A stretch of DNA of 64,000 nt from Neomelitea salexigens DSM 19753 (GTDB taxonomy: Bacteria; Pseudomonadota; Gammaproteobacteria; Pseudomonadales; Spongiibacteraceae), in NCBI RefSeq assembly GCF_000422345.1, contig NZ_AULP01000005.1, positions 62,001-126,000 on the forward strand, in the 5' to 3' direction. Under the pieces are notes generated by a model. The model worked only from the letters and a program-made list of their open reading frames with translations, searched no databases and had not been told where the DNA came from. The translations under genes and the position numbers were made by a program. Positions 41,445 to 50,961 of the stretch are shown here, one piece after another. Positions within the stretch are counted from its first letter, which is position 1. Every line of letters starts with the position of its first letter.

Positions 41445-42335
41445 ATGAGCATCACCTCTGACTGGCCCCTTCCCACCGATGGCGTGCGCTTCCTCACGCC
41501 GCAGCGCGTCGCCCAACAACTGGCCTCCCACCCACTGAGCGAAGCCTTGTACCCACTGGCTATGGGCTACTACCCCTATGCCCACGGCCACCGTATGGAA
41601 CGGGATCAGCACGACAGCTTTCTTTTAATTTACTGTATTGATGGCAGTGGTGTTTTGCGCAGTGGCGAGCGCCAGTTCACCATTACCAGCGGGGATTTAA
41701 TTTTGTTGCCCAAGGGCATGGCGCACCAGTACGCCGCCGACGACGACACGCCGTGGACCATTTACTGGCTGCACTTTGACGGCCGATTGGCCGACGACTT
41801 TTATCGCCACAGTCAGCTACACACCCCGCATATCCATATTGGCGTTCAACCTCGTGTGGTACGCATTTTTGATGGCCTGTCAGAGTTGCGACGCAGCGCC
41901 TATCAACTCGCCGAATTTATTCAGGGCTGTCACCAGTTACAGGCTCTACTGAGCTACATCGCCTTGCTGGTTCGCCAGCAACCCTCACGTGGCGGCAAAC
42001 GCCTGGATTGGGAACATATTCGCGCGGTAATGCAGGAACATATTCACGGCCAGCTGAACCTAGAAACGCTCGCCGCCAGCGCCAACATGTCGAAGTATCA
42101 CTTTATTAAAAAGTTTAAAGCCTGGAGCGGGCAGTCGCCGATTCAGTACTTTATTCACATGAAAATACAGCGCGCTTGCTACCTGCTGGACAGCACGGCA
42201 ATGTCGGTGAAGGAAGTGGCGGCCACGCTGGGTTATGACGATATGTATTATTTTTCCCGGCTTTTTAAAAAAGTGCTGGGCATTGCACCCAGCGACTACC
42301 GGCGCCATCGAGGCGCGATTCCGCCACAAACTTAA
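41445..42335 (+). CDS. AraC-family transcriptional regulator
   Basis: A 296-residue AraC-type regulator. The N-terminal cupin-like sensing domain (about residues 50-110, HRMERDQHDSFLLIYCIDGSG, SGDLILLPKGMAHQYAADD) and two C-terminal helix-turn-helices (about 205-290: NLETLAASANMSKYHFIKKFKAWSG; SVKEVAATLGYDDMYYFSRLFKKVLG) are all intact. It is divergent from the valine/isobutyrate operon and probably activates it in response to an intermediate or substrate. Its end overlaps the PhzF gene end by 4 bases. Confidence 0.92.
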   Translation: MSITSDWPLPTDGVRFLTPQRVAQQLASHPLSEALYPLAMGYYPYAHGHRMERDQHDSFLLIYCIDGSGVLRSGERQFTITSGDLILLPKGMAHQYAADDDTPWTIYWLHFDGRLADDFYRHSQLHTPHIHIGVQPRVVRIFDGLSELRRSAYQLAEFIQGCHQLQALLSYIALLVRQQPSRGGKRLDWEHIRAVMQEHIHGQLNLETLAASANMSKYHFIKKFKAWSGQSPIQYFIHMKIQRACYLLDSTAMSVKEVAATLGYDDMYYFSRLFKKVLGIAPSDYRRHRGAIPPQT

Positions 42336-43114
42336 ATCATCAGTTCCCCGGCCAATACGGTGCGGGCACTACCCGACAAAACGACCCGATCGCCGTGTAT
42401 GGCAATACCGACATTACCACCGCGCGCGGAGATTTGCCGCGCATTAAAGCTATCGCGAGCGAGCTTTTGCTGCCAGTAATGCGCCAACGCGCAATGCGCC
42501 GACCCTGTCACTGGGTCCTCGTCAATACCGACAGCCGGTGCGAAGAAGCGCGAGACAAAGTCATGCTGCTCGCCGCGAGCGGTAACGATTAAGCCCCTTA
42601 CATTCAGGGCTGAGATAGCCACGCTGTCAGCCGTAAACTTCTCCACCGCACGCTGATCCGTCAGCTCTAGCAATAGATCTTCGCCTGCGGTTGCCGCCGC
42701 TACGGCACCAACGGTGAGGCTGGCAGGCCAGCCGTCAAAGCGACAGCTTTGCGTCACACACAAGGGAAAGTCCATCGATAGGCTGTCGCCGCAACGCTGC
42801 ACGCGCAACTCGCCGCTCAGGGTGTCAAAACGTAAGGTTTCGGCGCCAATCTGACACTGTTCCCATAAGGCGTGCGCACAAGCCAGCGTTGCATGCCCGC
42901 AGAGGGACACCTCCGCTTTCGGGGTAAACCAGCGCAGACTCCAGCGCTCACCCTGGCTGTCCAGCGGCTGGAGAAATGCGGTTTCCGAGAGGTTAAATTC
43001 CGCGGCGATTTTTTGCAGGTTTTCGTCATCGAGTTGACGGTTTTGTAAAACGACAGCAGCCGGGTTACCGGAGAACGGCTGGTCACTGAAGGCATCGACA
43101 ATAAAACTTTTCAT
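42332..43114 (-). CDS. PhzF-family epimerase/isomerase-like protein
   Basis: A 260-residue PhzF-fold protein with the diaminopimelate-epimerase-like double domain. Motifs: DAFSDQPFSGNPAAVVL near the start, the catalytic Glu region FNLSETAFL (about residues 44-52), VSLCGHATLACAHAL, and DEDPVTGSAHCALAHYW in the second half. Reaction and substrate are not known for most members. AAGGA precedes ATG 43114. It is the last gene of a three-gene leftward operon behind a GNAT enzyme and a sirtuin, 22 bases after the sirtuin stop. Confidence 0.9.
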   Translation of the reverse strand: MKSFIVDAFSDQPFSGNPAAVVLQNRQLDDENLQKIAAEFNLSETAFLQPLDSQGERWSLRWFTPKAEVSLCGHATLACAHALWEQCQIGAETLRFDTLSGELRVQRCGDSLSMDFPLCVTQSCRFDGWPASLTVGAVAAATAGEDLLLELTDQRAVEKFTADSVAISALNVRGLIVTARGEQHDFVSRFFAPAVGIDEDPVTGSAHCALAHYWQQKLARDSFNARQISARGGNVGIAIHGDRVVLSGSARTVLAGELMI

Positions 43115-43136
43115 GTGTTGTTTTCCTTGTAGCGCA

Positions 43137-43862
43137 TTAGTCGTAAGCGCCATTGAGTATGTCTTCACAAAGTTGTGGCAACACTACACTGGCCAGGCCC
43201 TGGCGATGCTCGGCAAATTCACTGGCGGGGCTCGCTGGCTCGATATTAACCTCAATACTGTGCGCACCGGAACGGCGCGCCTCATGAACGAAGCCAGCGG
43301 CGGGATACACCTGCCCGGAGGTGCCTATGGCAATAAATAACTGGCACTGAGACAGCGCCCGCTGAATATCGTCCATATACAGCGGCATCTCGCCAAACCA
43401 TACCACGTGGGGACGCAGTGTCTGCGGCAAATTACAGCATTCACAATGCTGTGATGGCAGCAGATCCTGCTGGATCTCAAAACACTGGCCGCTAGTGGCG
43501 CAGCGCATCTTCAACAGCTCGCCGTGCATGTGCAGCAGCTTATTTGAACCGGCCCGCTCGTGAAGGTTGTCGATATTTTGGGTGACTAACAGCAGGTCAC
43601 CAGCAAAGTGTTTCTCCAACTCCGCCAGCGCAATGTGAGCAGGATTGGGCGCGATATCCGCTAACAATAATTGCTGACGGCGACGGTTGTAAAAGTCATG
43701 GACTCGCTCGGGGTTGCGCGCAAACCCTTCCGGGGTGGCCACGTCTTCAATGTGGTGTTCTTCCCAGAGGCCATCGGCCGCGCGAAAGGTCTGTATACCC
43801 GACTCGGCGGAAATGCCCGCGCCGGTTAATACAACAATTCGTGACAAGGTTTGGCTACTCAT
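43137..43862 (-). CDS. cobB: NAD+-dependent protein deacylase (sirtuin)
   Basis: A 241-residue Sir2-family deacylase. NAD+ motifs [15 protein letters not shown] and [12 protein letters not shown] with catalytic His in MHGE are present. Four Cys ([14 protein letters not shown]) form the zinc site. The YNRRR stretch (about residue 58) carries the Y-x-x-R signature of class III enzymes that also remove succinyl/malonyl groups. It would deacylate Lys residues of proteins using NAD+. It overlaps the GNAT gene by 8 bases, so an acetyltransferase and a deacylase are encoded together. Confidence 0.93.
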   Translation of the reverse strand: MSSQTLSRIVVLTGAGISAESGIQTFRAADGLWEEHHIEDVATPEGFARNPERVHDFYNRRRQQLLLADIAPNPAHIALAELEKHFAGDLLLVTQNIDNLHERAGSNKLLHMHGELLKMRCATSGQCFEIQQDLLPSQHCECCNLPQTLRPHVVWFGEMPLYMDDIQRALSQCQLFIAIGTSGQVYPAAGFVHEARRSGAHSIEVNIEPASPASEFAEHRQGLASVVLPQLCEDILNGAYD

Positions 43863-44358
43863 CTATGGCGCCCTCCAAAGGCTTCTCCATAAAGCGCGCG
43901 CTGCCGTACTCCGGCCGCAATTGGTAGTCGACAAAACCAAAGCGCTGATAGTTCTGTCGAGCAGCGGTATTGCCTTCCAATACCTCCAACGTCAGCTTGC
44001 AGCAACCGCGCCTCTGCGCCAGTGTTTGAATATGCTTCAGCATGGCCGAACACACGCCGCGCCGACGCCAGGCGGGGTGCACAATAATGTCGTGGATATT
44101 CAACAGCGGTTTGGCTTTGAAGGTAGAAAACCCCACAAAGGCATTGATCAGACCAATGGCTTGCTCACCGTCCCAGGCGATGACACTGACCGCTCCCGGC
44201 TGCTCGGCCAGCGCATCACACAAACCCGATACCACTTCTGGTGCCAGCGCGTCTGAACCACCCATCGGGTCTTTGGCGTAGCACTCCATCAACAACACGA
44301 TAGCCTTACGATCACGCTCACTGTCGTAATCAGCTATTTCGCACAGCCAATCCCTCAT
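43855..44358 (-). CDS. GNAT acetyltransferase
   Basis: A 167-residue GNAT enzyme. The acetyl-CoA motif [27 protein letters not shown] (about residues 92-118) and the following [20 protein letters not shown] are typical. The substrate is unknown. AAGGAA precedes ATG 44358. It is translationally coupled to the sirtuin gene, so protein lysine acetylation is one possible target, though most small GNAT enzymes act on other amines. Confidence 0.87.
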   Translation of the reverse strand: MRDWLCEIADYDSERDRKAIVLLMECYAKDPMGGSDALAPEVVSGLCDALAEQPGAVSVIAWDGEQAIGLINAFVGFSTFKAKPLLNIHDIIVHPAWRRRGVCSAMLKHIQTLAQRRGCCKLTLEVLEGNTAARQNYQRFGFVDYQLRPEYGSARFMEKPLEGAIDE

Positions 44359-44477
44359 TTCCTTCCCCTTATATCGACCCACGTCACGCCGCTAAGCTGT
44401 CACGTCATATTCACACTTCTAGCGGCCGCGGGCGTTCCGTATACTCCGTGTCATAAACACCAATAAAGAGAACCGTT

Positions 44478-46244
44478 ATGCCCCAGAAACTCTTGCCTGT
44501 ACTCGGCATCAGCGCCGCGCTTTTGCTTAGCGGCTGCGGTAGCAGTTCATCCTCGTCGACGACCAATAACGGCTCGCCAAGTGGTAACGGCGGTGTTGCT
44601 GAGGCAAAAACCTTCAGCGACCAGGCCATTACCGCCGACGACGGCGAAACCATCGCCTTTACCGCCTATACACCGGAGAACCCGAACGGCAAAGCCGTAC
44701 CGTTGATTCTGCACGGTCACGGTTTTGGTCTTTCCCGCGCAAAAAATCTGGAAAACCCCAATCCACTGGAAGCGTTCACAACTAAAGATGTTTCCGGTGA
44801 TGTGGCTCGCCAAGCGTGGCTGGACAAGGGCTACTATGTGATCAGCTTCGACCAGCGCGGCTTCGGTGACAGCACCGGGAAAATTAGTGTGATGGACCCC
44901 GATGTGGATTGCAAAAGCATTTCCTCCATCATCGACTGGGCGGAAACCAACCTGCCGAATTTGAAGCGCGACAATGGCGACCCGCTAATCGGCTCGGTCG
45001 GCCTGTCCTACGGCGGCGGCTTTCAAACCGTGTGTTCAAGCGTAGATAAACGCTTCGACGCCATTGTACCGCTGGCCACCTGGAGCCACCTGCCCTATAG
45101 CTTGTACGCAGACAGCAGTCCTAAAACCAGCTGGCTGGACATATTGGGCATTGCCTCGATGGGCAACCTGGAAGACTACCTGTGGCCAGCGTTTCTGCAG
45201 GCCAACTCCACCGGCAATATCGACCAGTCGGTTATCGACAAGCTCGCGGGGCACGGCCCCCTGTCCTACTGCCTGGGTGAGCGTAGCGACGGCGGCACCT
45301 TATCCAAAGCAGACGCGCTGTTTATTCAAGGCGCTAACGATATCTTGTTCAATGCCAACGAGGCTGTTGAAAATTACGAGTGCTGGACCGGGCAAGGCCG
45401 CGACACCCATTTGTTTGTGCAGCGCGAGGGGCATATTTTGCCACTGCTGCAAGATGCCGGTGAAATGATCCTGTTTGGCACTGACGAGACCCTGTACTGC
45501 GACGACCAGCAATTCGACACCACCACCATCGCGCTGGGTTTCCTCGCCAATAAACTGATGGGCGAACCGCAACAAGACCTGCCCGACGTGTGCTTCAGCC
45601 ACGCGGCGTCTCAGCAGGGTCGCAGTTTCAGCAGCGTGGTTCGCGGTGGCACCACAACCCTACTGCCGGCCAGCCAAGTGATTCCCGGCGGTGCTGCCTA
45701 CGTGATTAATCTCTTGCAGGCCCTGCCTCTGAGCACCTTGCTAGAGGTATTAGCGGGCTTACCCGGCGAAACCGCGGCCGTGCTTGAGGCGGTATTGGGC
45801 GGCTTACAGGACCCAGCCTCCATCGCCGATTCCCTCAATGACATCCTGAATTTGATTCCCGCTGAAGTGATCAATAAAACCCTCGCGGCGGGTCAGTTTA
45901 TTCCGCTGATCACGGTAGACAGCGACGGCTTGCTGGCCGGCATCCCCACTGCCAACCTGCTATTGGAGGGCGGCAATGGTGACGGCAACCTGCTGTATAT
46001 AGGCCTGGGTAAACGCCGTGGCGGCGACGCAGCGCTGGTTAACGACCAGGTACGACCCGTGCGCGGTATCGGCGCCAAGCAATTGGAGCTTGTCGGTGTG
46101 AACGAGGACTTACAGGTGGGCGATGAACTGGGACTGATGGTCTACGGCATTCACCCTTACTATTTATATCCTGCGGGCTTGGTGCAACCGCCTCTGCCGG
46201 TTAGCGTGAATGGCACGGTGCAGCTCCCCATTCACACTCAGTAA
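44478..46244 (+). CDS. Alpha/beta-hydrolase lipoprotein (S15/CocE-like)
   Basis: A 588-residue exported lipoprotein: signal peptide with lipobox LLSGCGSS and a Ser/Thr linker. The hydrolase domain has the oxyanion segment VPLILHGHGFG, DQRGFGDSTG, the Ser nucleophile in GSVGLSYGGGFQ (about residues 175-186), an Asp near FIQGANDILF and a His near REGHILPL. This resembles X-prolyl/CocE-type esterases (peptidase S15 family). C-terminal repeats rich in Leu/Gly follow from about residue 390. The substrate is unknown, and surface location is inferred from the lipobox. Confidence 0.85.
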   Translation: MPQKLLPVLGISAALLLSGCGSSSSSSTTNNGSPSGNGGVAEAKTFSDQAITADDGETIAFTAYTPENPNGKAVPLILHGHGFGLSRAKNLENPNPLEAFTTKDVSGDVARQAWLDKGYYVISFDQRGFGDSTGKISVMDPDVDCKSISSIIDWAETNLPNLKRDNGDPLIGSVGLSYGGGFQTVCSSVDKRFDAIVPLATWSHLPYSLYADSSPKTSWLDILGIASMGNLEDYLWPAFLQANSTGNIDQSVIDKLAGHGPLSYCLGERSDGGTLSKADALFIQGANDILFNANEAVENYECWTGQGRDTHLFVQREGHILPLLQDAGEMILFGTDETLYCDDQQFDTTTIALGFLANKLMGEPQQDLPDVCFSHAASQQGRSFSSVVRGGTTTLLPASQVIPGGAAYVINLLQALPLSTLLEVLAGLPGETAAVLEAVLGGLQDPASIADSLNDILNLIPAEVINKTLAAGQFIPLITVDSDGLLAGIPTANLLLEGGNGDGNLLYIGLGKRRGGDAALVNDQVRPVRGIGAKQLELVGVNEDLQVGDELGLMVYGIHPYYLYPAGLVQPPLPVSVNGTVQLPIHTQ

Positions 46245-46250
46245 GGACTC

Positions 46251-46275
46251 AGCCGGGGGCATTGCGCCTCCGGCT
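46251..46275. terminator. Hairpin between convergent genes
   Basis: A 10-bp stem with one mismatch (AGCCGGGGGC / GCCTCCGGCT) and 5-base loop lies 7 bases after the esterase lipoprotein stop and 16 bases from the DUF3094 gene end. It could serve both directions. Confidence 0.6.
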
Positions 46276-46290
46276 TATAGAGGTGCGACG

Positions 46291-46479
46291 CTAACCGATA
46301 CCCACAAACGTCGCCAGCCAAAGGCTCAACAGCGTCATTGAGGTGACCGACGCAGCGAGAATCAGCAGCAATTTAAACGGCTTAAAGGGCTTTCGCTCGA
46401 CGTCGTTGTAGCCGGCCTTTAAATACTCGTCGACCTTTTGCTGGTCTTCGGGATACAGCTTATTGTGTTCGTTTTCCAT
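46291..46479 (-). CDS. DUF3094-type small membrane protein
   Basis: A 62-residue protein with the DUF3094 pattern: N-terminal LYPEDQQKVDEYLKAGYNDVERKPFKPFKLLLILAASV followed by one membrane helix (LLLILAASVTSMTLLSLWLATFVG). The family is known from Pseudomonas and relatives and has no assigned function. ATG 46479 is preferred over the TTG one codon upstream. Confidence 0.88.
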   Translation of the reverse strand: MENEHNKLYPEDQQKVDEYLKAGYNDVERKPFKPFKLLLILAASVTSMTLLSLWLATFVGIG

Positions 46480-46510
46480 CAATTACCGCCCCAATATAAA
46501 AACGTTGCCA

Positions 46511-46548
46511 TAAAAAAAGGCGGCCCCATTATCACAGGATGCCGCCTT
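46511..46548 (-). terminator. Rho-independent terminator of the first acyl-CoA dehydrogenase gene
   Basis: An 8-bp stem (AAGGCGGC / GCCGCCTT) around a 16-base loop, 52 bases after the stop. Read leftward it is followed by a run of seven T, the classical intrinsic terminator form. Confidence 0.85.
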
Positions 46549-46599
46549 CAACTCCAGCCGTCGCCGAGCAGTGCCCGGCTGGCTGTGTAATACGCGCGA

Positions 46600-48387
46600 T
46601 TAAACGAACGCTTCTTCCGCAATATCCATCAACGTGCTGCTACCGTTACGGATCGATGCGCTCAGTGCGCTGGCCTGTGGCAACAGGCGCTGAACGAAGA
46701 AGCGAGCGGTTTGCAGCTTGGCTTTGTCGAACTCTTCACCCTGCTGGCTTTCACCGCTGAGCACAGTGCGACACATCATTGCCCACATGTAGCTGAACAT
46801 TGTGAAGCCCATTACGTGCAGGTATTCGTTCGCGGCTGCGCCAATCGCGTTGGCATCGCTGCCCGCTTGCTCAAGTACAAACTTGGTCAGCGACTCGAGA
46901 TTGTCTACGGCGTCGTTCAGCGGGTTAAGGAATTCATCCATGCCCGCTACCGATGCTGAGTCGGCGCTGAAGGCGCGCATTTCAGCGATCAGTGCCTGAA
47001 GGTTTTTCGCGCCATTGGCGGCAACCTTACGACCCATCAGGTCCATCGCCTGGATGCCGTTGGTGCCTTCGTAGATTTGCGCAATGCGCACGTCACGCAC
47101 CAGTTGCTCCATGCCCCACTCACGCACGTAGCCGTGGCCGCCGTAACACTGCTGACCCAGTACGGTACCCTCGAAGCCCTTGTCGGTCAGGAAGGCTTTC
47201 GCAACAGGCGTCAACAACTCAACCATGCCGGCAGCTGCCGCTTTGGCATCGCCGTCGCCAAATTTAGACACATCCAACTGCTTGCCCACGTACACAGCAA
47301 ATGCGCGACCCGCTTCAACCAGTGCTTTCTGAGTGAGCAGCATGCGGCGAACATCGGGATGAACAACGATTGGATCGGCGGGGCCAGCTTGGTTAACAGG
47401 ACCAGTCGGTGCGCGGCTTTGCAGACGCTCACGCGCGTATTCGCAAGACCACTGGTAGGCAGTTTGCGCGGCGCTCAGGCCCTGAATACCTACTGACAGG
47501 CGCTCGTAGTTCATCATGGTGAACATGCCTTGCAGGCCGCGGTTGATTTCACCAACGAGGTAGCCTTCGGCACCGTCGAAGTTCATCACACAGGTGGCCG
47601 ACGCATTGATACCCATTTTGTGCTCGATGCTGCCGCAGTTCACGCCGTTGCGCTCGCCAAGGCTGCCGTCGTCATTCACTTTTACCTTGGGTACCAGGAA
47701 CAGTGAAATACCTTTAGAACCTGCTGGAGCATCGGGCAGTTTTGCCAGCACCAGGTGGATAACGTTTTCGGTCAGATCGTGGTCACCACCAGTGATAAAG
47801 ATCTTGGTACCAGTGATTTTGTAAGTGCCGTCAGCTTGTGGCTCGGCCTTGGTACGGATCATACCCAGGTCGGTACCCGCGTGGCTCTCTGTCAAACACA
47901 TGGCGCCAGCCCACTGACCGGAGTACATGTTGGGCAGGTATTTTTCTTTAAGATCATCGGAGGCGTGGTTGTCGATGGCCAGTGCCGCGCCTGAGGTCAG
48001 GGTCAGGTAGAGGCCCATCGCGATGTTGGAGGAGTACAGCATTTCCTCGAACAACAGCACCAGCATCTTCGGCATGTTCTGGCCGCCGTAGTTCGGCTCA
48101 CCCGCCAGACCACCCCAGCCGCCCTCGGCCAGTTGTTTGAACGCTTCCGGATACCCTTTGGGTGTGGTGACAACACCGTCGTCCCACTTCACACCCTCTT
48201 CATGGCCAGACTGGCTCAAAGGGGCGATCAGGTTTTCATTGATCTTGGCACTTTCTTCAAGGATCGCATCCGCCAGCTCGCGGTTAACTTCCTCGGTTCC
48301 CGGCATGTTTTGCCAAAGCTGCTCGGCCTTAAATACCTCGTGCAGGACAAACTGCATATCACGCAGCGGCGCTTTATATTCGGGCAT
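46600..48387 (-). CDS. Acyl-CoA dehydrogenase, long C-terminally extended type
   Basis: A 595-residue acyl-CoA dehydrogenase. The N-terminal extension MPEYKAPLRDMQFVLHEVF is typical of the FadE-like group that ends in a C-terminal acyl-CoA-dehydrogenase-associated domain. FAD motifs MCLTESHAGTDLGMIR and IFITGGDHDLTEN, and the catalytic Glu region AQIYEGTNGIQAMDLMGRKV, are present. It oxidises an acyl-CoA, chain length unknown, in fatty-acid or dicarboxylic-acid breakdown. Tandem with a 595-residue paralogue 103 bases upstream on the same strand. Confidence 0.93.
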   Translation of the reverse strand: MPEYKAPLRDMQFVLHEVFKAEQLWQNMPGTEEVNRELADAILEESAKINENLIAPLSQSGHEEGVKWDDGVVTTPKGYPEAFKQLAEGGWGGLAGEPNYGGQNMPKMLVLLFEEMLYSSNIAMGLYLTLTSGAALAIDNHASDDLKEKYLPNMYSGQWAGAMCLTESHAGTDLGMIRTKAEPQADGTYKITGTKIFITGGDHDLTENVIHLVLAKLPDAPAGSKGISLFLVPKVKVNDDGSLGERNGVNCGSIEHKMGINASATCVMNFDGAEGYLVGEINRGLQGMFTMMNYERLSVGIQGLSAAQTAYQWSCEYARERLQSRAPTGPVNQAGPADPIVVHPDVRRMLLTQKALVEAGRAFAVYVGKQLDVSKFGDGDAKAAAAGMVELLTPVAKAFLTDKGFEGTVLGQQCYGGHGYVREWGMEQLVRDVRIAQIYEGTNGIQAMDLMGRKVAANGAKNLQALIAEMRAFSADSASVAGMDEFLNPLNDAVDNLESLTKFVLEQAGSDANAIGAAANEYLHVMGFTMFSYMWAMMCRTVLSGESQQGEEFDKAKLQTARFFVQRLLPQASALSASIRNGSSTLMDIAEEAFV

Positions 48388-48444
48388 ATCTGATTCTCCA
48401 CATTCTTTCGCGACGATCAGTCGCTATCCATAACGCAATGCACA

Positions 48445-48468
48445 AACGCCCACCGAAGGGTGGGCGTT
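48445..48468 (-). terminator. Terminator/attenuator hairpin between the two acyl-CoA dehydrogenases
   Basis: A perfect 10-bp stem AACGCCCACC / GGTGGGCGTT with a 4-base loop, 22 bases past the stop of the upstream dehydrogenase and followed leftward by TTTG. It would limit read-through into the second paralogue. Confidence 0.7.
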
Positions 48469-48490
48469 GCTCGTTTGGGACCTTGCTAAT

Positions 48491-50278
48491 TTAGAACGCA
48501 AATGCCTCTTCGGGCATCTCCATCAAACTGTCAGCGCCGTTGAGCATGGACAATTTGTGCGATTCAGTACGCGGCAGCAGGCGATCGTAATAGAACTTCG
48601 CAGTCTGCAGCTTGGCTTTCAGGAACTCGTCGTCGGCAGCACCGTCTGCGGCGGCAGCGGCCATGCGTGCCCACATGTAAGCCAGCGAGATGTAGCCAGA
48701 ATACATCAGGTAGTCCACCGATGCAGCACCGACTTCGTCGGGGTTCTGCATGGCTTTCTCACCCAGCTTCATGGTGACTTCGCCCCACTCTTTGTTCAAT
48801 TCAGCCAGCTTGCTGATGAACGGCTCCAGCTCGGGATTCGATGCATTCTCTTCACAGAACTTGTGAATGATCTTGGTGAAGACCATCAGCTGCTTGCCGC
48901 CAGTACCCATTACCTTGCGACCCAGCAGGTCGAGGGCCTGAATGCCGGTTGTGCCTTCGTACAGTGTGGAGATGCGCAGGTCGCGAACGATCTGTTCCAT
49001 GCCCCACTCTGAGATGTAGCCGTGACCACCAAATACCTGCATACCGTAGTTGGCAGACTCCAGGCCCGTCTCGGTAACAAAGGCCTTGGCGATCGGCGTC
49101 AGCAGTTCAGACAGTTCTTCTGCATCTTTACGCGCTTGCTCGTCGCCGCTGAAGTAGAAAGTGTCGACCAGTTGCGCCACCCAGTAGATAAACGCACGGC
49201 TACCTTCAGCCAGTGCTTTCTGAGTCAGCAGCATACGGCGCACATCGGGGTGCACGATCAGCGGATCAGCGGGGCCTTCTGGGTTTTTCGGGCCGCTCAG
49301 TGAACGCATTTGCAGACGCTCGCGAGCGTACTCCAGCGCGCCTTGGAATGATGCTTCACCTGCAGACAAGCCCTGCAGAGCAGTACCCAGACGGGCAGAG
49401 TTCATCATGTGGAACATCGCCTGCAGACCGCGGTTCTCTTCGCCGACCAGGAAGCCCTTGGCGCCGTCGAAGTTCATCACACAAGTTGCAGAGGCTTTGA
49501 TGCCCATTTTGTGCTCGATGCTGCCACAGCTCACGCCGTTGCGTTCGCCGATATTGTTGTCTGCATCAGGCAGGAATTTAGGTACCAGGAACAGGGAGAT
49601 GCCCTTGGTTCCCGCTGGCGCACCGTCAATGCGGGCCAGTACCAAATGAATGATGTTTTCCATCATGTCGTGCTCGCCACCTGAGATAAAGATCTTGGTG
49701 CCAGTCACGTTGTAGCTACCATCGGCGTTGGCTTCGGCCTTGGTGCGCAGAATGCCCAGATCTGAACCGCAATGGGGCTCGGTCAGACACATAGTGCCGC
49801 CCCAGGTACCGTCGGTCATTTTAGGCAGGTATTCGTTTTGCAGGTCTTCGCTGGCGTAGTTTTCCAGCAGGCGCGCAGCCGACTGAGACAAGCCCGTGTA
49901 CATACCCCACGCCCAGCACGCTGAGCTGACCATTTCGGTCACGACCAGGCCAAGCGAGTTGGGCAGGCCTTGGCCGCCAAAGCGGGCGTCAGCAGTCATC
50001 GACGGCCAACCACCTTCAGCAAATTGTTGGTAGGCTTCTTTAAAGCCGGTTGGCGTCTTTACGCCGCCTTCCGACCATACACAGCCTTCCTGATCGCCAA
50101 CTTGGTTAAGCGGCGACAGAACATTTTCAGAAAATTTGGCGCCTTCAGAAAGGATGGCGTCCAGCAGATCCTCGCTCACTTCTTCACGGCCGGCCAGGCT
50201 CGCAAAATGCTCGTTTGCGTTGAGCACATTTTTGAGTACGAAATTGATATCGCGTAGTGGCGCTTTATATTGCGGCAT
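48491..50278 (-). CDS. Acyl-CoA dehydrogenase, long C-terminally extended type (paralogue)
   Basis: A 595-residue paralogue of the neighbouring dehydrogenase with matching motifs: start MPQYKAPLRDINFVLKNVL, FAD motifs MCLTEPHCGSDLGILR and IFISGGEHDMMEN, and STLYEGTTGIQALDLLGRKV for the catalytic Glu. The near-identical length and order point to duplication followed by divergence, probably towards another chain length. The 260-base gap upstream (50279-50538) holds its likely promoter; I see no further gene there. Confidence 0.93.
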   Translation of the reverse strand: MPQYKAPLRDINFVLKNVLNANEHFASLAGREEVSEDLLDAILSEGAKFSENVLSPLNQVGDQEGCVWSEGGVKTPTGFKEAYQQFAEGGWPSMTADARFGGQGLPNSLGLVVTEMVSSACWAWGMYTGLSQSAARLLENYASEDLQNEYLPKMTDGTWGGTMCLTEPHCGSDLGILRTKAEANADGSYNVTGTKIFISGGEHDMMENIIHLVLARIDGAPAGTKGISLFLVPKFLPDADNNIGERNGVSCGSIEHKMGIKASATCVMNFDGAKGFLVGEENRGLQAMFHMMNSARLGTALQGLSAGEASFQGALEYARERLQMRSLSGPKNPEGPADPLIVHPDVRRMLLTQKALAEGSRAFIYWVAQLVDTFYFSGDEQARKDAEELSELLTPIAKAFVTETGLESANYGMQVFGGHGYISEWGMEQIVRDLRISTLYEGTTGIQALDLLGRKVMGTGGKQLMVFTKIIHKFCEENASNPELEPFISKLAELNKEWGEVTMKLGEKAMQNPDEVGAASVDYLMYSGYISLAYMWARMAAAAADGAADDEFLKAKLQTAKFYYDRLLPRTESHKLSMLNGADSLMEMPEEAFAF

Positions 50279-50538
50279 GATGAAACCTCACGTTAGTTAC
50301 TGCGAGCGATGAATCGCTGCAATGTTGACGGTGACAACTATATCGATTTATCTACGTTGCGCAAGGCCGAAAAGATCAAGAATTTTGTCACCACGGCCAA
50401 TAAAAAACACACCTAATCTATAAAAAACAATCACTTAGCAAAATTTTCATTCGCAGCTACGGAGTTCTACGGATGTAGACAAAAAAACAGATCGGGCTAA
50501 CTTTGACACTATGTAGAGGAAAACATAGACCAAAAACT

Positions 50539-50961
50539 ATGATTTACCGCGCTCACGGCGATCATCAATTGCACTGGCAAGACGATATTGTTATCGCCAA
50601 ACTCCACGGTAGCTGGAATGAGGAAGCAGCCACTGAATACGGCAAGGCGTTAAGACAGCAGGTGCAAGCACTGCAAGGACGCCCTTGGTGCCGCGTGATC
50701 GATCTCAATGACTATGAGCTCCATACGCCTGAAGTGGTGAAAGCTGGCCAGCGCTTTGCACGCTGGGCGGAGGAGAATGGCTGCATTTTCCACTGCTACA
50801 TTTTCTCCAACCTTCTCCAACGAGAGACCGTGAAGCAGATGTTCAAGCCTGCGGGCCAGCAACACCGAAACACCGTCACTATAGATGAAGCGCCCACCGT
50901 CGAAGATGCCGTAGCAAAGTGTCGATTCGCACTCGCTCGCAGTGCCTGCAAATCAAGATAG
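50539..50961 (+). CDS. Unknown small cytoplasmic protein
   Basis: About 140 residues, no signal or membrane segment, with a hydrophobic core (IVIAKLHGSWNEEAATEYGKALRQQVQAL, WCRVIDLNDYELHTPEVV). The fold pattern of alternating strands and helices is reminiscent of STAS-like or SpoIIAA-like domains, but I do not recognise it with confidence. ATG 50539 is used; an upstream TTG at 50503 is in frame. It converges with bioD, overlapping its end by 9 bases. Confidence 0.6.
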   Translation: MIYRAHGDHQLHWQDDIVIAKLHGSWNEEAATEYGKALRQQVQALQGRPWCRVIDLNDYELHTPEVVKAGQRFARWAEENGCIFHCYIFSNLLQRETVKQMFKPAGQQHRNTVTIDEAPTVEDAVAKCRFALARSACKSR

